64,000 nt of DNA from Pseudomonas luteola NBRC 103146. Lineage in GTDB: Bacteria; Pseudomonadota; Gammaproteobacteria; Pseudomonadales; Pseudomonadaceae. Shown here in pieces: positions 24,812 to 33,850 of this stretch. Both the position numbers and the translations under genes were made by a program. The stretch's first letter is position 1; each line of letters starts with the position of its first letter. Location: contig NZ_BDAE01000001.1 of assembly GCF_002091675.1 (NCBI RefSeq), forward strand, positions 248,001 through 312,000. The letters run 5' to 3'. The notes under the pieces were generated by a model, which saw nothing but the letters and a program-made list of their open reading frames with translations, was not told where the DNA came from and ran no database searches.

Positions 24812-25043
24812 GCAGTATCAGGGGCAGTGGCGTCAAGCCATTGCCCCATTTCTTCATCCGTCCTGTTCTTGGCCGGATTCAGTTTCTACTTTATACAGCC
24901 AGTCATGAGCATCCGTACGGCAGCTCTGTATGGCATACCGTCTGCCTCCTGATTTCGTACACCCCACTCTGTTTTCAAGGCGCTGTTACCAAGCGACTTT
25001 AAACAGAATTTAAGCCGTTTCGAGTTATCCACATGCCTTTTAT

Positions 25044-25715
25044 TTAATGCACATGGTCTTCGCCATCAGCGTGCTTGTGTATAACTCGGGGTTGGTGAGT
25101 GGATGGAGTAATCTTTTCCACAGGCTGATTTTCCTGAGCTTCACGCTCATCCTGTGGATAGCTCAGCGTTCCGTGTGCATGATGATCCAGTTGTCCACCG
25201 CTGTGAGAATGCCCTTCGCTGGAAGCGACTAATACATGATACTGCTGGGCATCCAAGGTTGGCAGTTTTTGCAGGAACGCGACAAGTCCCCAGATATAGT
25301 CGTCGCTCATGCTTTTGCCCCAAGCCGGCATACCGGTGGCCTTGACGCCATGCTTGATAATCCAGAACGCCTCTGCCGGATCGGTGATTCCCTGCTGGCT
25401 GAGGTTGGGAGGAGGCGGATAAAGGCCTTTGCTCAGCTCCGTCTCATTGATTCCGGGTGCAAGATGGCAGGCGGCACACATCGCATCGTAATTACCCGCG
25501 CCGCTGCGAATCAGTGCCTTGCTTTCCAGGTTGGGGACCGTAATCCGTTCGGATCGCACTTCAATGGAGCGATCACGCAACATGACGATCAAGCGGTGTA
25601 CCGGCTCTACGTGAGGCGTATCCGCTCCTATGTTGATCACACCTGAATAGACTGCCACTGCAATGAGCGCCAGAACGGCAAGCGTCAGCAGCAGGGCAGC
25701 CTTCAGGAAGGTCAT
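25044..25715 (-). CDS. Membrane-anchored c-type cytochrome with histidine-rich tail
   Basis: A 223-residue protein with an N-terminal hydrophobic anchor (residues 4-27) and one haem c site CAACH (80-84); the likely sixth ligand is Met129 in ATGMPAWG. After about residue 165 the tail is unusually rich in histidine (SEGHSHSGGQLDHHAHG and IHKHADGEDHVH), suggesting metal binding. It lies three bases after copB in the same direction, so it belongs to the copper operon. It may pass electrons from the multicopper oxidase or help keep copper oxidised in the periplasm; this is inference. Confidence 0.87.
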   Translation of the reverse strand: MTFLKAALLLTLAVLALIAVAVYSGVINIGADTPHVEPVHRLIVMLRDRSIEVRSERITVPNLESKALIRSGAGNYDAMCAACHLAPGINETELSKGLYPPPPNLSQQGITDPAEAFWIIKHGVKATGMPAWGKSMSDDYIWGLVAFLQKLPTLDAQQYHVLVASSEGHSHSGGQLDHHAHGTLSYPQDEREAQENQPVEKITPSTHQPRVIHKHADGEDHVH

Positions 25716-25718
25716 GGG

Positions 25719-26690
25719 TTAGAACCACATACGAACACCGGCTACCAGCCGGGCATCGTGAGTGTCTTCGCCTTCTTCTCGGGCATAGGATGCCGTCTGA
25801 CCATGGGTGTTGTTCCATGACACGCCAACATAGGGCGCAAACTGCGGGGTGATTTCGTAGCGCAAGCGCAGACCGAACTCGGTTTCGGAAATACCGGACC
25901 CCGTGCCACGGGCCTCATCGTTCTTGCCGTAGAAGTTGAGCTCGGTATGCGGCTGCAAGATGAGATTGTTGGTCAGCATCATGTCGTACTCGGCCTCTAT
26001 GCGCAGACCGGTCTGGCTGCCTTCGCCAAGGAAGGCCGTTATTTCCAGATCCAGATCCTTGATGGCTTCGCCCTGGATACCAAACGCTGCCCATGTTTGA
26101 GGCGAACCGGGTTTGAAATCCTGCCGGACACCGGCCACCGTTTCCCACCAGGGCGTGATGGCATGTCCCCAGAGTGCCTGAATTTCGGCTTCTTCGGTAT
26201 GACCGTTGGTACGCTGGCCTTCGGAGCGGAAGTTAAATCGGTTTACATCGCCACCAATCCAACCTTCGGCCTGCCAGTTAAGCGTGCTGCCCTCCTTGGC
26301 GTCCTGCCACTCCAATTGGTCGAAGAGCAGGTAGCTGTGGATGGCGCTGTCATGCACGGCATGGCCGGCGAGGGGAGGAAAGGCCGCCTCGCGCATGGCC
26401 GCGGTGACAGGCGGGATGGGTGTACGGCTCTGGGATGTGGCCGTGCTGTCTGGAGTAGGGCTGCCGTGCGCCATGCCGTCATGATTCATCGAGTGGGGGT
26501 CCATGGAGCCGTGCGACATCCGGCTATGATCCATCTGCCCATGATCCATGCCACCATGCGCGTGTTGCACCTGGGTCGGATTTCCCGTGGCGCCAGCCTG
26601 AGAAGCCGGATCTGCCGCCTGGGCAACAGAGATGCTGCCCAGTACCAGCGCAAACGTACAGGCCGACAGGCGGGTCGATAATGTGCTCAC
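25719..26690 (-). CDS. copB: Copper resistance outer-membrane protein CopB
   Basis: A 323-residue CopB/PcoB-type protein. GTG 26690 is the start: AAGGAGAGG precedes it and a signal peptide (cut near VAQA|ADP, about residue 26) follows. Next comes a Met/His region ([16 protein letters not shown] ...) that should bind copper. From about residue 110 begins the CopB beta-barrel ([17 protein letters not shown]) ending in RMWF with a C-terminal phenylalanine, typical of outer-membrane proteins. An ATG much further upstream would read into copA and is rejected. It follows copA by ten bases and precedes the cytochrome gene. Confidence 0.92.
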   Translation of the reverse strand: MSTLSTRLSACTFALVLGSISVAQAADPASQAGATGNPTQVQHAHGGMDHGQMDHSRMSHGSMDPHSMNHDGMAHGSPTPDSTATSQSRTPIPPVTAAMREAAFPPLAGHAVHDSAIHSYLLFDQLEWQDAKEGSTLNWQAEGWIGGDVNRFNFRSEGQRTNGHTEEAEIQALWGHAITPWWETVAGVRQDFKPGSPQTWAAFGIQGEAIKDLDLEITAFLGEGSQTGLRIEAEYDMMLTNNLILQPHTELNFYGKNDEARGTGSGISETEFGLRLRYEITPQFAPYVGVSWNNTHGQTASYAREEGEDTHDARLVAGVRMWF

Positions 26691-26700
26691 AGGCCTCTCC

Positions 26701-28458
26701 TTAAACATCGACAATAACTTCGCGGAACATGCCGGTTTCCATGTGGAAAAGCATGTGGCAATGATAGGCCCAGCGGCCAAGCGCATCGGCGGTCACGCGG
26801 TAGCTGCGCTTCGAGCCGGGCGGCATGTCGATGGTGTGTTTGCGGACCATAAAGCGGCCGTGTTCGTCTTCCAGGTCACTCCACATGCCGTGCAGGTGGA
26901 TGGGATGCATCATCATGGTGTCGTTGACCAGCACAATACGAACCCGCTCGCCGTAAGTAAGCCTGATGGGCTCGGCATCCGAGAATTTCATCCCGTCGAA
27001 TGACCAGGCAAAGCGCTCCATATGCCCCGTCAGGTGCAGCTCCAGGGTGCGGGTTGGCTCACGGCCATCCGGGTCGGGAAAGGTACTTTTGAGATCGGCA
27101 TAGGTGAGGACACGGCGGCCGTTGTCCCGCAGGCCCATTCCGGGGTCGTCCAGTTTGGGAGCAGGCATCATGGTCTGCATGTCTACCAGCGGATTGCCGT
27201 CTTCGCTGGCCGGGTGCGTCTGCATGGCTCCGGTGTCATGCCCACCGTGTGTTGTGCCATGGTTCATGGCGCTGTGATCCCTGCCGTGACTGCCGTGATC
27301 CATCCCTGCGTGGCCCTGGGACGACGGTGCGCTGTGGTCGCCGTGCCCCATGTCCGCCATGCTTACCAGCGGGCGGGGGTCCATGTCTGGTACCGGTGCG
27401 TTAAGGCCTTCGCGAAGGGCCAGCGTGCCGCGGGCATAACCGGTGCGGTCCAGGGACTGGGCGAAAATCGTGTAGGCCTGCTGGTCGGACGGCTCGACAA
27501 TGACGTCATAGGTTTCCGCCACCGCGATACGGAATTCGTCTACGCTGACCGGCTCGATGGGTTGGCCATCTGCCGCCACGACTGTCATCTTCAGACCGGG
27601 AATGCGCACATCGAAATAGGACATGGCCGACCCATTGATGAAGCGCAGCCGAATCTTTTCCCCAGGCTTGAAAATACCGGTCCAGTTGCCGTCAGGCGCT
27701 GCCCCGTTCATGAGATAGGTGTAGGTAGCGCCTGTCACATCAGCCAGATCGGTAGGCGTCATCCGCATCTCGGCCCACATTGCGCGGTCCTTTACCGTGG
27801 CGGACCAGCCGTTCTCGCTCACATCGTTGACGAAGTCGACCACGGTGCGCTGGTTGTTGTTGTAGTAATCGGCCTGCTTCTTGAGCGTCGAGAGGATATG
27901 CTCGGGCTTCTCATCGCTCCAGTCCGTCAGCATCACTACATAATCACGGTCATAGGCAAAGGCCTCCGGTTCACGCGGCTCGATGATCAGCGGGCCATAG
28001 ACCCCCCGCTGCTCCTGAAAGCCCGAGTGGCTGTGATACCAGTACGTGCCGTGCTGCTGGACCTTGAAGCGGTACTCGTACAGACCGTCAGGTGCGATGC
28101 CGCTAAAGCTCAGCCCGGGTACGCCATCCATCGTGGCCGGCAGGATGATGCCGTGCCAGTGGATCGAGGTGGCCTCATCGAGTTGGTTGCGAACGCGCAG
28201 CGTAACGGTATCCCCTTCGCGCCAGCGCAGGAGCGGGCCGGGCAGGCTGCCGTTGATGGTCAGGGCGGAGCGCTTGGCGCCGGTGATGGTGACGGGCGTT
28301 TCGCCAATGATCAGATCGAATTCGGTACCGGACAGCACGGTGGGTTGTCCGGGGCTGGTCAATGCCCAGACGGGGGTTCGCCAGAGGCCTAGGCCGCTCA
28401 GCAGACTGCCTGCTGCCAAGCCTTTTACGAACGTACGCCTCGATGTAGTGGATGCCAT
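26701..28458 (-). CDS. copA: Copper resistance multicopper oxidase CopA
   Basis: A 585-residue periplasmic multicopper oxidase that oxidises Cu(I). The Tat signal SRRTFVKG is at residues 6-13. Copper ligands are seen in [25 protein letters not shown] and the closing [13 protein letters not shown], which together make the type 1, 2 and 3 sites. A long Met/His stretch (about 370-415, [20 protein letters not shown] and onward) probably binds additional copper. ATG 28458 starts MASTTSRRT; the open frame runs 35 codons further. First gene of the copA-copB-cytochrome unit. No copRS two-component genes lie next to it. Confidence 0.95.
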   Translation of the reverse strand: MASTTSRRTFVKGLAAGSLLSGLGLWRTPVWALTSPGQPTVLSGTEFDLIIGETPVTITGAKRSALTINGSLPGPLLRWREGDTVTLRVRNQLDEATSIHWHGIILPATMDGVPGLSFSGIAPDGLYEYRFKVQQHGTYWYHSHSGFQEQRGVYGPLIIEPREPEAFAYDRDYVVMLTDWSDEKPEHILSTLKKQADYYNNNQRTVVDFVNDVSENGWSATVKDRAMWAEMRMTPTDLADVTGATYTYLMNGAAPDGNWTGIFKPGEKIRLRFINGSAMSYFDVRIPGLKMTVVAADGQPIEPVSVDEFRIAVAETYDVIVEPSDQQAYTIFAQSLDRTGYARGTLALREGLNAPVPDMDPRPLVSMADMGHGDHSAPSSQGHAGMDHGSHGRDHSAMNHGTTHGGHDTGAMQTHPASEDGNPLVDMQTMMPAPKLDDPGMGLRDNGRRVLTYADLKSTFPDPDGREPTRTLELHLTGHMERFAWSFDGMKFSDAEPIRLTYGERVRIVLVNDTMMMHPIHLHGMWSDLEDEHGRFMVRKHTIDMPPGSKRSYRVTADALGRWAYHCHMLFHMETGMFREVIVDV

Positions 28459-28570
28459 GCAGTTGTTATCCCGTCGGTGGGCCGTGAGGGCCTTGTTCTT
28501 TTCACATAATCCGTTTCGGCTGAGGCGTGTAAACCGCTTCGCCGCTGCCTGTGGACGTTGCATAGACTAC

Positions 28571-28635
28571 CGATACGGCTGAGCGCTCCGTAACATCCGG
28601 AAATATTTAGCCGCCCTCTGGCCGATGCCGTATCG
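28571..28635. promoter_or_regulatory. Inverted repeat in the copA divergent promoter
   Basis: CGATACGGC (28571-28579) and GCCGTATCG (28627-28635) form a perfect 9-base inverted repeat 47 bp apart, between copA (minus) and the next gene (plus). It could be a pair of operator half-sites or a loop-forming site. No regulator is assigned. Confidence 0.35.
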
Positions 28636-28692
28636 ATAGCCTGAGGGGATGACAGTAGCGGAGCCAGGAGATGGTGGAAACAGGCAGAGCGC

Positions 28693-29130
28693 ATGGCTGA
28701 GCTGACGGTATATGTCGGGTTGTTTCTGGTTGCCCTAGCCGCTGCTACCTTGTTGCCAGCCCAGTCTGAGGCAGCGCTGGCCGCGTTGTTATTACAGGGC
28801 AGTTATTCCGTGCCCTTGTTACTCTTGGCGGCGATTCTTGGTAATACGCTGGGCTCGGTGGTGAACTGGTTTCTGGGGCGCTCAATCGAGCACTTTCGGG
28901 ACCGCCGCTGGTTCCCTGTTTCGCCCCGTCAACTCGAACGCGCGCAACGGGGATATCGCCGTTATGGACGCTGGTCGCTGCTACTGAGCTGGGTACCGGT
29001 CATTGGCGATCCGCTGACGCTGGTAGCAGGCGTTATGCGCGAACCGCTGCCCGTCTTTATCGTGCTTGTCGGCTTCGCCAAGACGGCGCGTTATCTGGCC
29101 GTCTCGGCCCTAGTCCTTGGCTGGTACTGA
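28693..29130 (+). CDS. YqaA family membrane protein (DedA-like)
   Basis: A 145-residue membrane protein of the YqaA/SNARE-associated group. About three to four helices are seen, with the family marks FLPAQSEAALAAL-like near residue 20 (LLPAQSEAALA), GNTLGSVVNWFLGR, and SWVPVIGDPLTLVAGVM. Some DedA relatives help carry lipid carriers or keep the proton gradient; the role of YqaA is not settled. Divergent from copA. Confidence 0.83.
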   Translation: MAELTVYVGLFLVALAAATLLPAQSEAALAALLLQGSYSVPLLLLAAILGNTLGSVVNWFLGRSIEHFRDRRWFPVSPRQLERAQRGYRRYGRWSLLLSWVPVIGDPLTLVAGVMREPLPVFIVLVGFAKTARYLAVSALVLGWY

Positions 29131-29183
29131 GCGGACCGCGTGTCACCGCGGCTGCCATCACTGGCAATCCTCGAAAAGCGCGC

Positions 29184-30581
29184 TTAACTCTGGGTAGCCC
29201 ATTGTTTTTCCGCAGGCGATTCGACGTTCTCATGACAGAGCAGACCCCGCATATGCCGCTCGAAGGCCCAGGTGAGCGCAACCGCTGCGCAGGCCAGACC
29301 CAGAGCCATCCCCCACCAGACGCCACGAGCATCAAAGCCTAATACCAGCCCTAATAGCCAGGCTGAGACAATTCCCACACAGCAGTAGCAAACCAGGCCG
29401 ATCAACATGGCCTGGCGAGCCTGCCGGATACCCCGCAGCGCGCCCGAGGCGATGCCTTGGATACCATCGAAGAACTCAAACCAGGCGGCGATCGCCAGCA
29501 GGCTTACGGCCAATGCCATAACGGTGCGGCCGGCAGGGTCGTCCCGATCAATGAACAGACCCACCAGGGTCTCCGGCATGAGCCAGAATGCAATGGCGAC
29601 GGCCAGCATGCAGGTGGCGCCAACGGAAATGCCGATACGGCCAGCCAGACGTGATTCTGCAAACCGGCCTGCGCCAAAGTGCAGCCCGACCCGCAGGCTG
29701 GAGGCATAGGCCAACCCCACCGGAATCATGAAGGCAACGTACACCAGCTGATTGGCGATCTGGTGCGCGGCGAGCTGAGTGCTTCCCAGCGCGCCCATGC
29801 ACAGGGCAGCGGCGGCAAACAGGGCGGTCTCGACGGCATAGGTGCCGCCGATGGGCAGGCCCAGGCGCAGGGTTTCGCTGATAGCGCCCCGGTTGAGGCT
29901 GAGCAGTTTCCGCGCGATCGGGTAGGCTGCATAGGCACTGCGTGCCCGGATGGTCAGTGCCATGGCCAGTGCCATGACGGTCATGACCAGTGCCGTGATC
30001 AGGCCGATACCCTTCAAACCAAGAAACGGCAGACCCATCCAGCCTTCGATAAAGGCCAGATTGAGCACCAGATTGGCCAGTGCGCCGCCAATAGCAATCG
30101 ACATCACCGGCCCAGGGCGACCGATACCGCTGGTAAAGCCGCGCAGGGACATGAACACCAGATAGCCGGGGAGGGCAAAGCTTACGGCGTGGATAAAGCC
30201 CATGGCTTCGGCTGTTGTTGCCGGAGCCTGCCCCAGGGCCAGCAGCGCAGGCTCCAGACTCCAGAGGATAAGCCCGGCGATCAATGCAAGGCCCAAGGCG
30301 ATCCAGACGCCCGCGCAGGCGACCTCTGTTACGCCCTCGGTATCGTCTTGACCGTGCCGGATTGCCACCAGATTACCGACCGCGGCGATGATCCCCACGC
30401 AAACTACCGTCACGAAGGAATAAGTGGCGGCCCCTAGTCCTCCACTGGCCAGCGCCTCGGGGCCGATGCGGCCCATCATGACCGTGTCGGTAAAGACCAT
30501 GGCCACGTAGGCCAGCTGGGCGGTAATCAGTGGAACGGCCAGACGAGCCAGCGCGGACAATTCGGTACGTAGCAGGGTCAT
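29184..30581 (-). CDS. MATE family multidrug efflux pump
   Basis: A 465-residue, twelve-helix cation-coupled exporter of the NorM group. MATE marks: PLITAQLAYVAMVFTDTVMMGRIG at the start and GVSMAIGGALANLVLN-like pseudo-repeat (SIAIGGALANLVLNL), with a second-half VETALFAAAALCMGALG. ATG 30581 (MTLLRTEL) is the family start; 38 upstream codons are ignored. It lies head to head with a LysR-type gene 126 bp away, which may control it. The same pair occurs, as I recall, in other Pseudomonas. Confidence 0.9.
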   Translation of the reverse strand: MTLLRTELSALARLAVPLITAQLAYVAMVFTDTVMMGRIGPEALASGGLGAATYSFVTVVCVGIIAAVGNLVAIRHGQDDTEGVTEVACAGVWIALGLALIAGLILWSLEPALLALGQAPATTAEAMGFIHAVSFALPGYLVFMSLRGFTSGIGRPGPVMSIAIGGALANLVLNLAFIEGWMGLPFLGLKGIGLITALVMTVMALAMALTIRARSAYAAYPIARKLLSLNRGAISETLRLGLPIGGTYAVETALFAAAALCMGALGSTQLAAHQIANQLVYVAFMIPVGLAYASSLRVGLHFGAGRFAESRLAGRIGISVGATCMLAVAIAFWLMPETLVGLFIDRDDPAGRTVMALAVSLLAIAAWFEFFDGIQGIASGALRGIRQARQAMLIGLVCYCCVGIVSAWLLGLVLGFDARGVWWGMALGLACAAVALTWAFERHMRGLLCHENVESPAEKQWATQS

Positions 30582-30706
30582 GAATGAGTCAGACTCACAA
30601 AGGCAGAGAAGACGTCTGCCAGGCAGGCAGAAAGACAGGGTGATTGTGGGTACACTTGGGCTGGCCCACAAACCGAAAATAAACCTGCCTGCCATGAGTT
30701 TTAATC

Positions 30707-31633
30707 ATGTCTGAGTCGACTCGTCTTCCTCCGCTTTATGCTTTGCGCGCCTTTGAGTCGGCGGCCCGGCATTCGTCTTTCACGCGTGCCGCGCAGGAGC
30801 TTTCACTGACCCAGAGCGCCGTGAGCCGACATATCCGCACCCTGGAGGCCCATTTTGGGTGTCGACTGTTCGAGCGCTCGGGACGGCAGCTGACCCTTAC
30901 GGAGCCAGCCAAACTGTTGCTGCCGGGCATCAGCGAAGGTTTCGAGGCCTTGGGCCGGGCGTGCTCCGTGTTGTCGGTGGACGAAGGTGCGCTCCGGCTC
31001 AAGGCACCCTCCACGTTGTCCCTGCGCTGGTTGCTGGCGCGACTGTCCCGCTTTCGGCAGGCGAATGAGGGGATCGAAGTGCAGCTGACCAGTGCCTGGA
31101 TGGACAGTGATCATGTCGACTTCATCCACGAACCCTTCGATTGTGCGGTGCTGCTGAGCCACGGTCGTTTCCCGGAAGAGTGGGAAAGCGCCTTGTTGTT
31201 TCAGGAATGGCTGATTCCAGTTTGCTCGCCTGAAGCCGCAGCGGAGGGTCCCTGGGATGTACAGCGGTTGCGGGAGACCGAGCTGCTGCATCCCACGCCC
31301 GATCGTCGCGATTGGCGTCGCTGGCTTCAAGCTATGGCGCTGTCGGACGACATACCGATCAGAGGCGGACAGGTATTCGATACGTTAGAGCTTGGAATGG
31401 CGGCCGCTGCCCGCGGGTATGGGGTATCCATTGGAGACCTGGTAATGGTCTCGGAGGATCTTCAGCTTGGGCGGACGGCGCTCCCCTGGCCTACAGCGGT
31501 GGCGAGTGGTGAGGCGTATTACCTGGTATGGCCCAAGGCTCGACGCAACCCGAAGCGTTTCTCTCTGCTGAGGGATTTTCTTCTGGCTGAGGTCAACGCC
31601 ATGACCTTACCTGATGTGACCTACCACTCATAA
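30707..31633 (+). CDS. LysR-type transcriptional regulator (GcvA-like)
   Basis: A 308-residue regulator. N-terminal winged helix-turn-helix at residues 8-66 (LYALRAFESAARHSSFTRAA, then LSLTQSAVSRHIRTLEAHFG); the rest is a ligand-binding periplasmic-binding-protein fold. The pattern LYALRAFEAAAR with SAVSRHIR is close to the GcvA subgroup. Divergent from the MATE pump, whose expression it probably controls together with its own. No ligand is implied by sequence. Confidence 0.88.
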   Translation: MSESTRLPPLYALRAFESAARHSSFTRAAQELSLTQSAVSRHIRTLEAHFGCRLFERSGRQLTLTEPAKLLLPGISEGFEALGRACSVLSVDEGALRLKAPSTLSLRWLLARLSRFRQANEGIEVQLTSAWMDSDHVDFIHEPFDCAVLLSHGRFPEEWESALLFQEWLIPVCSPEAAAEGPWDVQRLRETELLHPTPDRRDWRRWLQAMALSDDIPIRGGQVFDTLELGMAAAARGYGVSIGDLVMVSEDLQLGRTALPWPTAVASGEAYYLVWPKARRNPKRFSLLRDFLLAEVNAMTLPDVTYHS

Positions 31634-31817
31634 GGAACATCCCGACGCCCATCGTGCTGATGGGTCAAGTTGTCTCACAACCCGCCGATAATCAAACGAC
31701 CGACTTAGAAGATTCGCCCCGAAGAGGGCCTTGCGTGTACAGCATCTCAGGTCGTCAAAGCCAACCTAACGCGAATGCCAGTCGGGGAATGCTGGTGTTC
31801 TTGAGGAGAATACCCCC

Positions 31818-33788
31818 ATGTCGGGACGTCGTTTCGGTATCGCCGGGCAGCTTGCGCTTGCTCTGACGGTCATATTGGTTGTGGTTATCACAGGAAGTGG
31901 ATTGTTTGCGTTGCGCTCCCTGAGTGTTTCCACTGAGGAAAGTCACCATCATCACCTAATGGGCGAAGGTCAGCTGCTGGCCAATCAGCTCAACACCTTT
32001 CACGATACGCTGAAAATCAGCACGCAGCGTCTGGCTGGACTGTTTGAGCGGCGTTTCGGCGCAGGTCTTACACGTGACACTAACGAGCGGGTTACTGTTG
32101 GCAGTGCCTCGACGCCTGTGCTTCATCTACAAGGCGCCCGCCTGAACGGCGACTTTACCCTGGTTGATGAATTCACCACGCTGACGGGCGGCGCCGCTAC
32201 TGTTTTTGTTCGCGATGGCAATGAATTCATCCGTGTAACTACGTCAGTTAAAAAAGAAGATGGCTCACGTGCTATTGGTACGCAGCTAGACCATAAGCAT
32301 CCGGCTTATGAAAAGCTGCTCAATGGCCAGCAATATGTAGGACGCGCCGTATTGTTTGGCCGTAACTATATGAACCAATACACACCGGTGCGTGATGCTT
32401 CGGGTGAGCTTATTGCTGTGCTTTATGTCGGTTTTGATTACACCGAGGCTCAGAAAAAGCAATTCGATAGCCTGGCGGCGTTCCGGATTGGTCGCGAAGG
32501 TTCTCTGGCCATTCTGGATGAGCAGAACAAATGGCTGATCGCTCCTGCCGGTACTGCAGCGCCTGATGCGGCGCTGGCTGCCATCGGCATGGCCAAGAAA
32601 GATGATTTCATCGACTGGGAAGATGACAAGCAAGCATTCCAAAGTGTTGTCGTCCCCGTACCGGGTGATAACTGGAAAGTGGTCGCAACGGTACCTGTCG
32701 CTGAAGAACAGGAACTGCTCTGGAACGTAGGCCTTAAACTGGCGTTTGGTAGTGTACTGGCACTGGTTCTCGCTATCCTGGCTTCTGTACTGATGCTGCG
32801 CCACAAGCTGAAACCACTGGGGCACCTCGTCAAACAGGCCCAGGCTCTGGGCGAAGGCCAACTGAGCGTTCGTCTGAAGGTCGAAAGCCACGATGAAATC
32901 GGCCAGCTTTCCCACAGCTTCAACCAGATGGCTGAAGCTCTGTCGAACACGGTAGATCGCGTACGTCATTCATCCCACGATGTGACTACTCGCTCCGATC
33001 AGCTGAGCACCCTATCCGGTGCTACCCAGCGCCGTTCGGCCGAGCAGTCTTCCCAGATCGACAGCATGGCGAGCGCCGTGGAAGAGTTCAGCGCCACTGC
33101 ACAGAACATTGCCGACAGCATGCGTAAAACCGAGCAGCTGACTAACGAAAACGCCGCTGAGACTCGTAACGGTACGGCCTCCATGCGTGCTGCCTCGAAA
33201 GCGCTGGAGCAGATCGCCCAATCGCTGGGCACGACGGCTACCGTGGTCAATAACCTGGGCGAGCGTTCCCAGCAGATTGGCGGGATCATCAGCGTGATCA
33301 GTGGTATCGCCGAGCAGACCAACCTGCTGGCGCTCAACGCCGCCATTGAGGCTGCGCGAGCGGGTGAGCAGGGCCGTGGCTTTGCCGTGGTGGCTGACGA
33401 GGTTCGCAGCCTGGCCGGCCGTACCAGTCAGGCAACGCGTGAAATCTCCGAGATGATCGGTTCGGTGCAGGAAGAAACCAACCGCGCCATGACCTCTATC
33501 GACGAGGGCAACCGTTTGATGCAGCAAGGTCTGTCGCTTAACGGTGACGTTGCCCAGGCGCTTCAGCGTATTGAAGCGCAGATCGATCAGGCTGTGGAGC
33601 AGTTCACCAGCATTGCCCAGGCCACCCAGGAGCAGAGCAGCACGGCGACTGCCCTGAGCCGCAACATCCAGACCATTGCCGTCGATAACGCCTCCCAGCG
33701 TGAAGCGGCGGAAGAGCTGGCCAGCACGGCCTATGAGCTCAAGCGTCTGGCGGAAGAGCTGAGCCATGAGGTAAATCGCTTCAGCTGA
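31818..33788 (+). CDS. Methyl-accepting chemotaxis protein with Cache domain
   Basis: A 656-residue chemoreceptor. TM1 is residues 12-32, a periplasmic Cache 3/Cache 2 sensor spans about 40-295 (with [26 protein letters not shown]), TM2 about 302-326, HAMP follows ([20 protein letters not shown]), and the signalling tip is [20 protein letters not shown]. Four histidines in a row (43-46) open the sensor. No CheR-binding C-terminal pentapeptide is present (ends HEVNRFS). ATG 31818 follows TTGAGGAGAATACCCCC. Ligand unknown; this Cache type often senses small acids. Confidence 0.92.
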   Translation: MSGRRFGIAGQLALALTVILVVVITGSGLFALRSLSVSTEESHHHHLMGEGQLLANQLNTFHDTLKISTQRLAGLFERRFGAGLTRDTNERVTVGSASTPVLHLQGARLNGDFTLVDEFTTLTGGAATVFVRDGNEFIRVTTSVKKEDGSRAIGTQLDHKHPAYEKLLNGQQYVGRAVLFGRNYMNQYTPVRDASGELIAVLYVGFDYTEAQKKQFDSLAAFRIGREGSLAILDEQNKWLIAPAGTAAPDAALAAIGMAKKDDFIDWEDDKQAFQSVVVPVPGDNWKVVATVPVAEEQELLWNVGLKLAFGSVLALVLAILASVLMLRHKLKPLGHLVKQAQALGEGQLSVRLKVESHDEIGQLSHSFNQMAEALSNTVDRVRHSSHDVTTRSDQLSTLSGATQRRSAEQSSQIDSMASAVEEFSATAQNIADSMRKTEQLTNENAAETRNGTASMRAASKALEQIAQSLGTTATVVNNLGERSQQIGGIISVISGIAEQTNLLALNAAIEAARAGEQGRGFAVVADEVRSLAGRTSQATREISEMIGSVQEETNRAMTSIDEGNRLMQQGLSLNGDVAQALQRIEAQIDQAVEQFTSIAQATQEQSSTATALSRNIQTIAVDNASQREAAEELASTAYELKRLAEELSHEVNRFS

Positions 33789-33806
33789 TCGATGCGGTAG
33801 TAGGCA

Positions 33807-33840
33807 CAAAAAAGCCGGTGCAGAGGCACCGGCTTTTTTG
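33807..33840 (+). terminator. Intrinsic terminator between the chemoreceptor and betT
   Basis: AAAAGCCGGTG and CACCGGCTTTT arms with a five-base loop and T-run. It serves both convergent genes. Confidence 0.92.
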
Positions 33841-33850
33841 TGGGTAACGA

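Noticed and set aside
26470-26580. Short tandem repeat in copB
   Set aside because: Codes for the Met/His copper-binding run; not a separate DNA repeat element.
27022-28392. 456-codon open frame opposite copA
   Set aside because: Antisense shadow of a clear multicopper oxidase with composition-driven openness.
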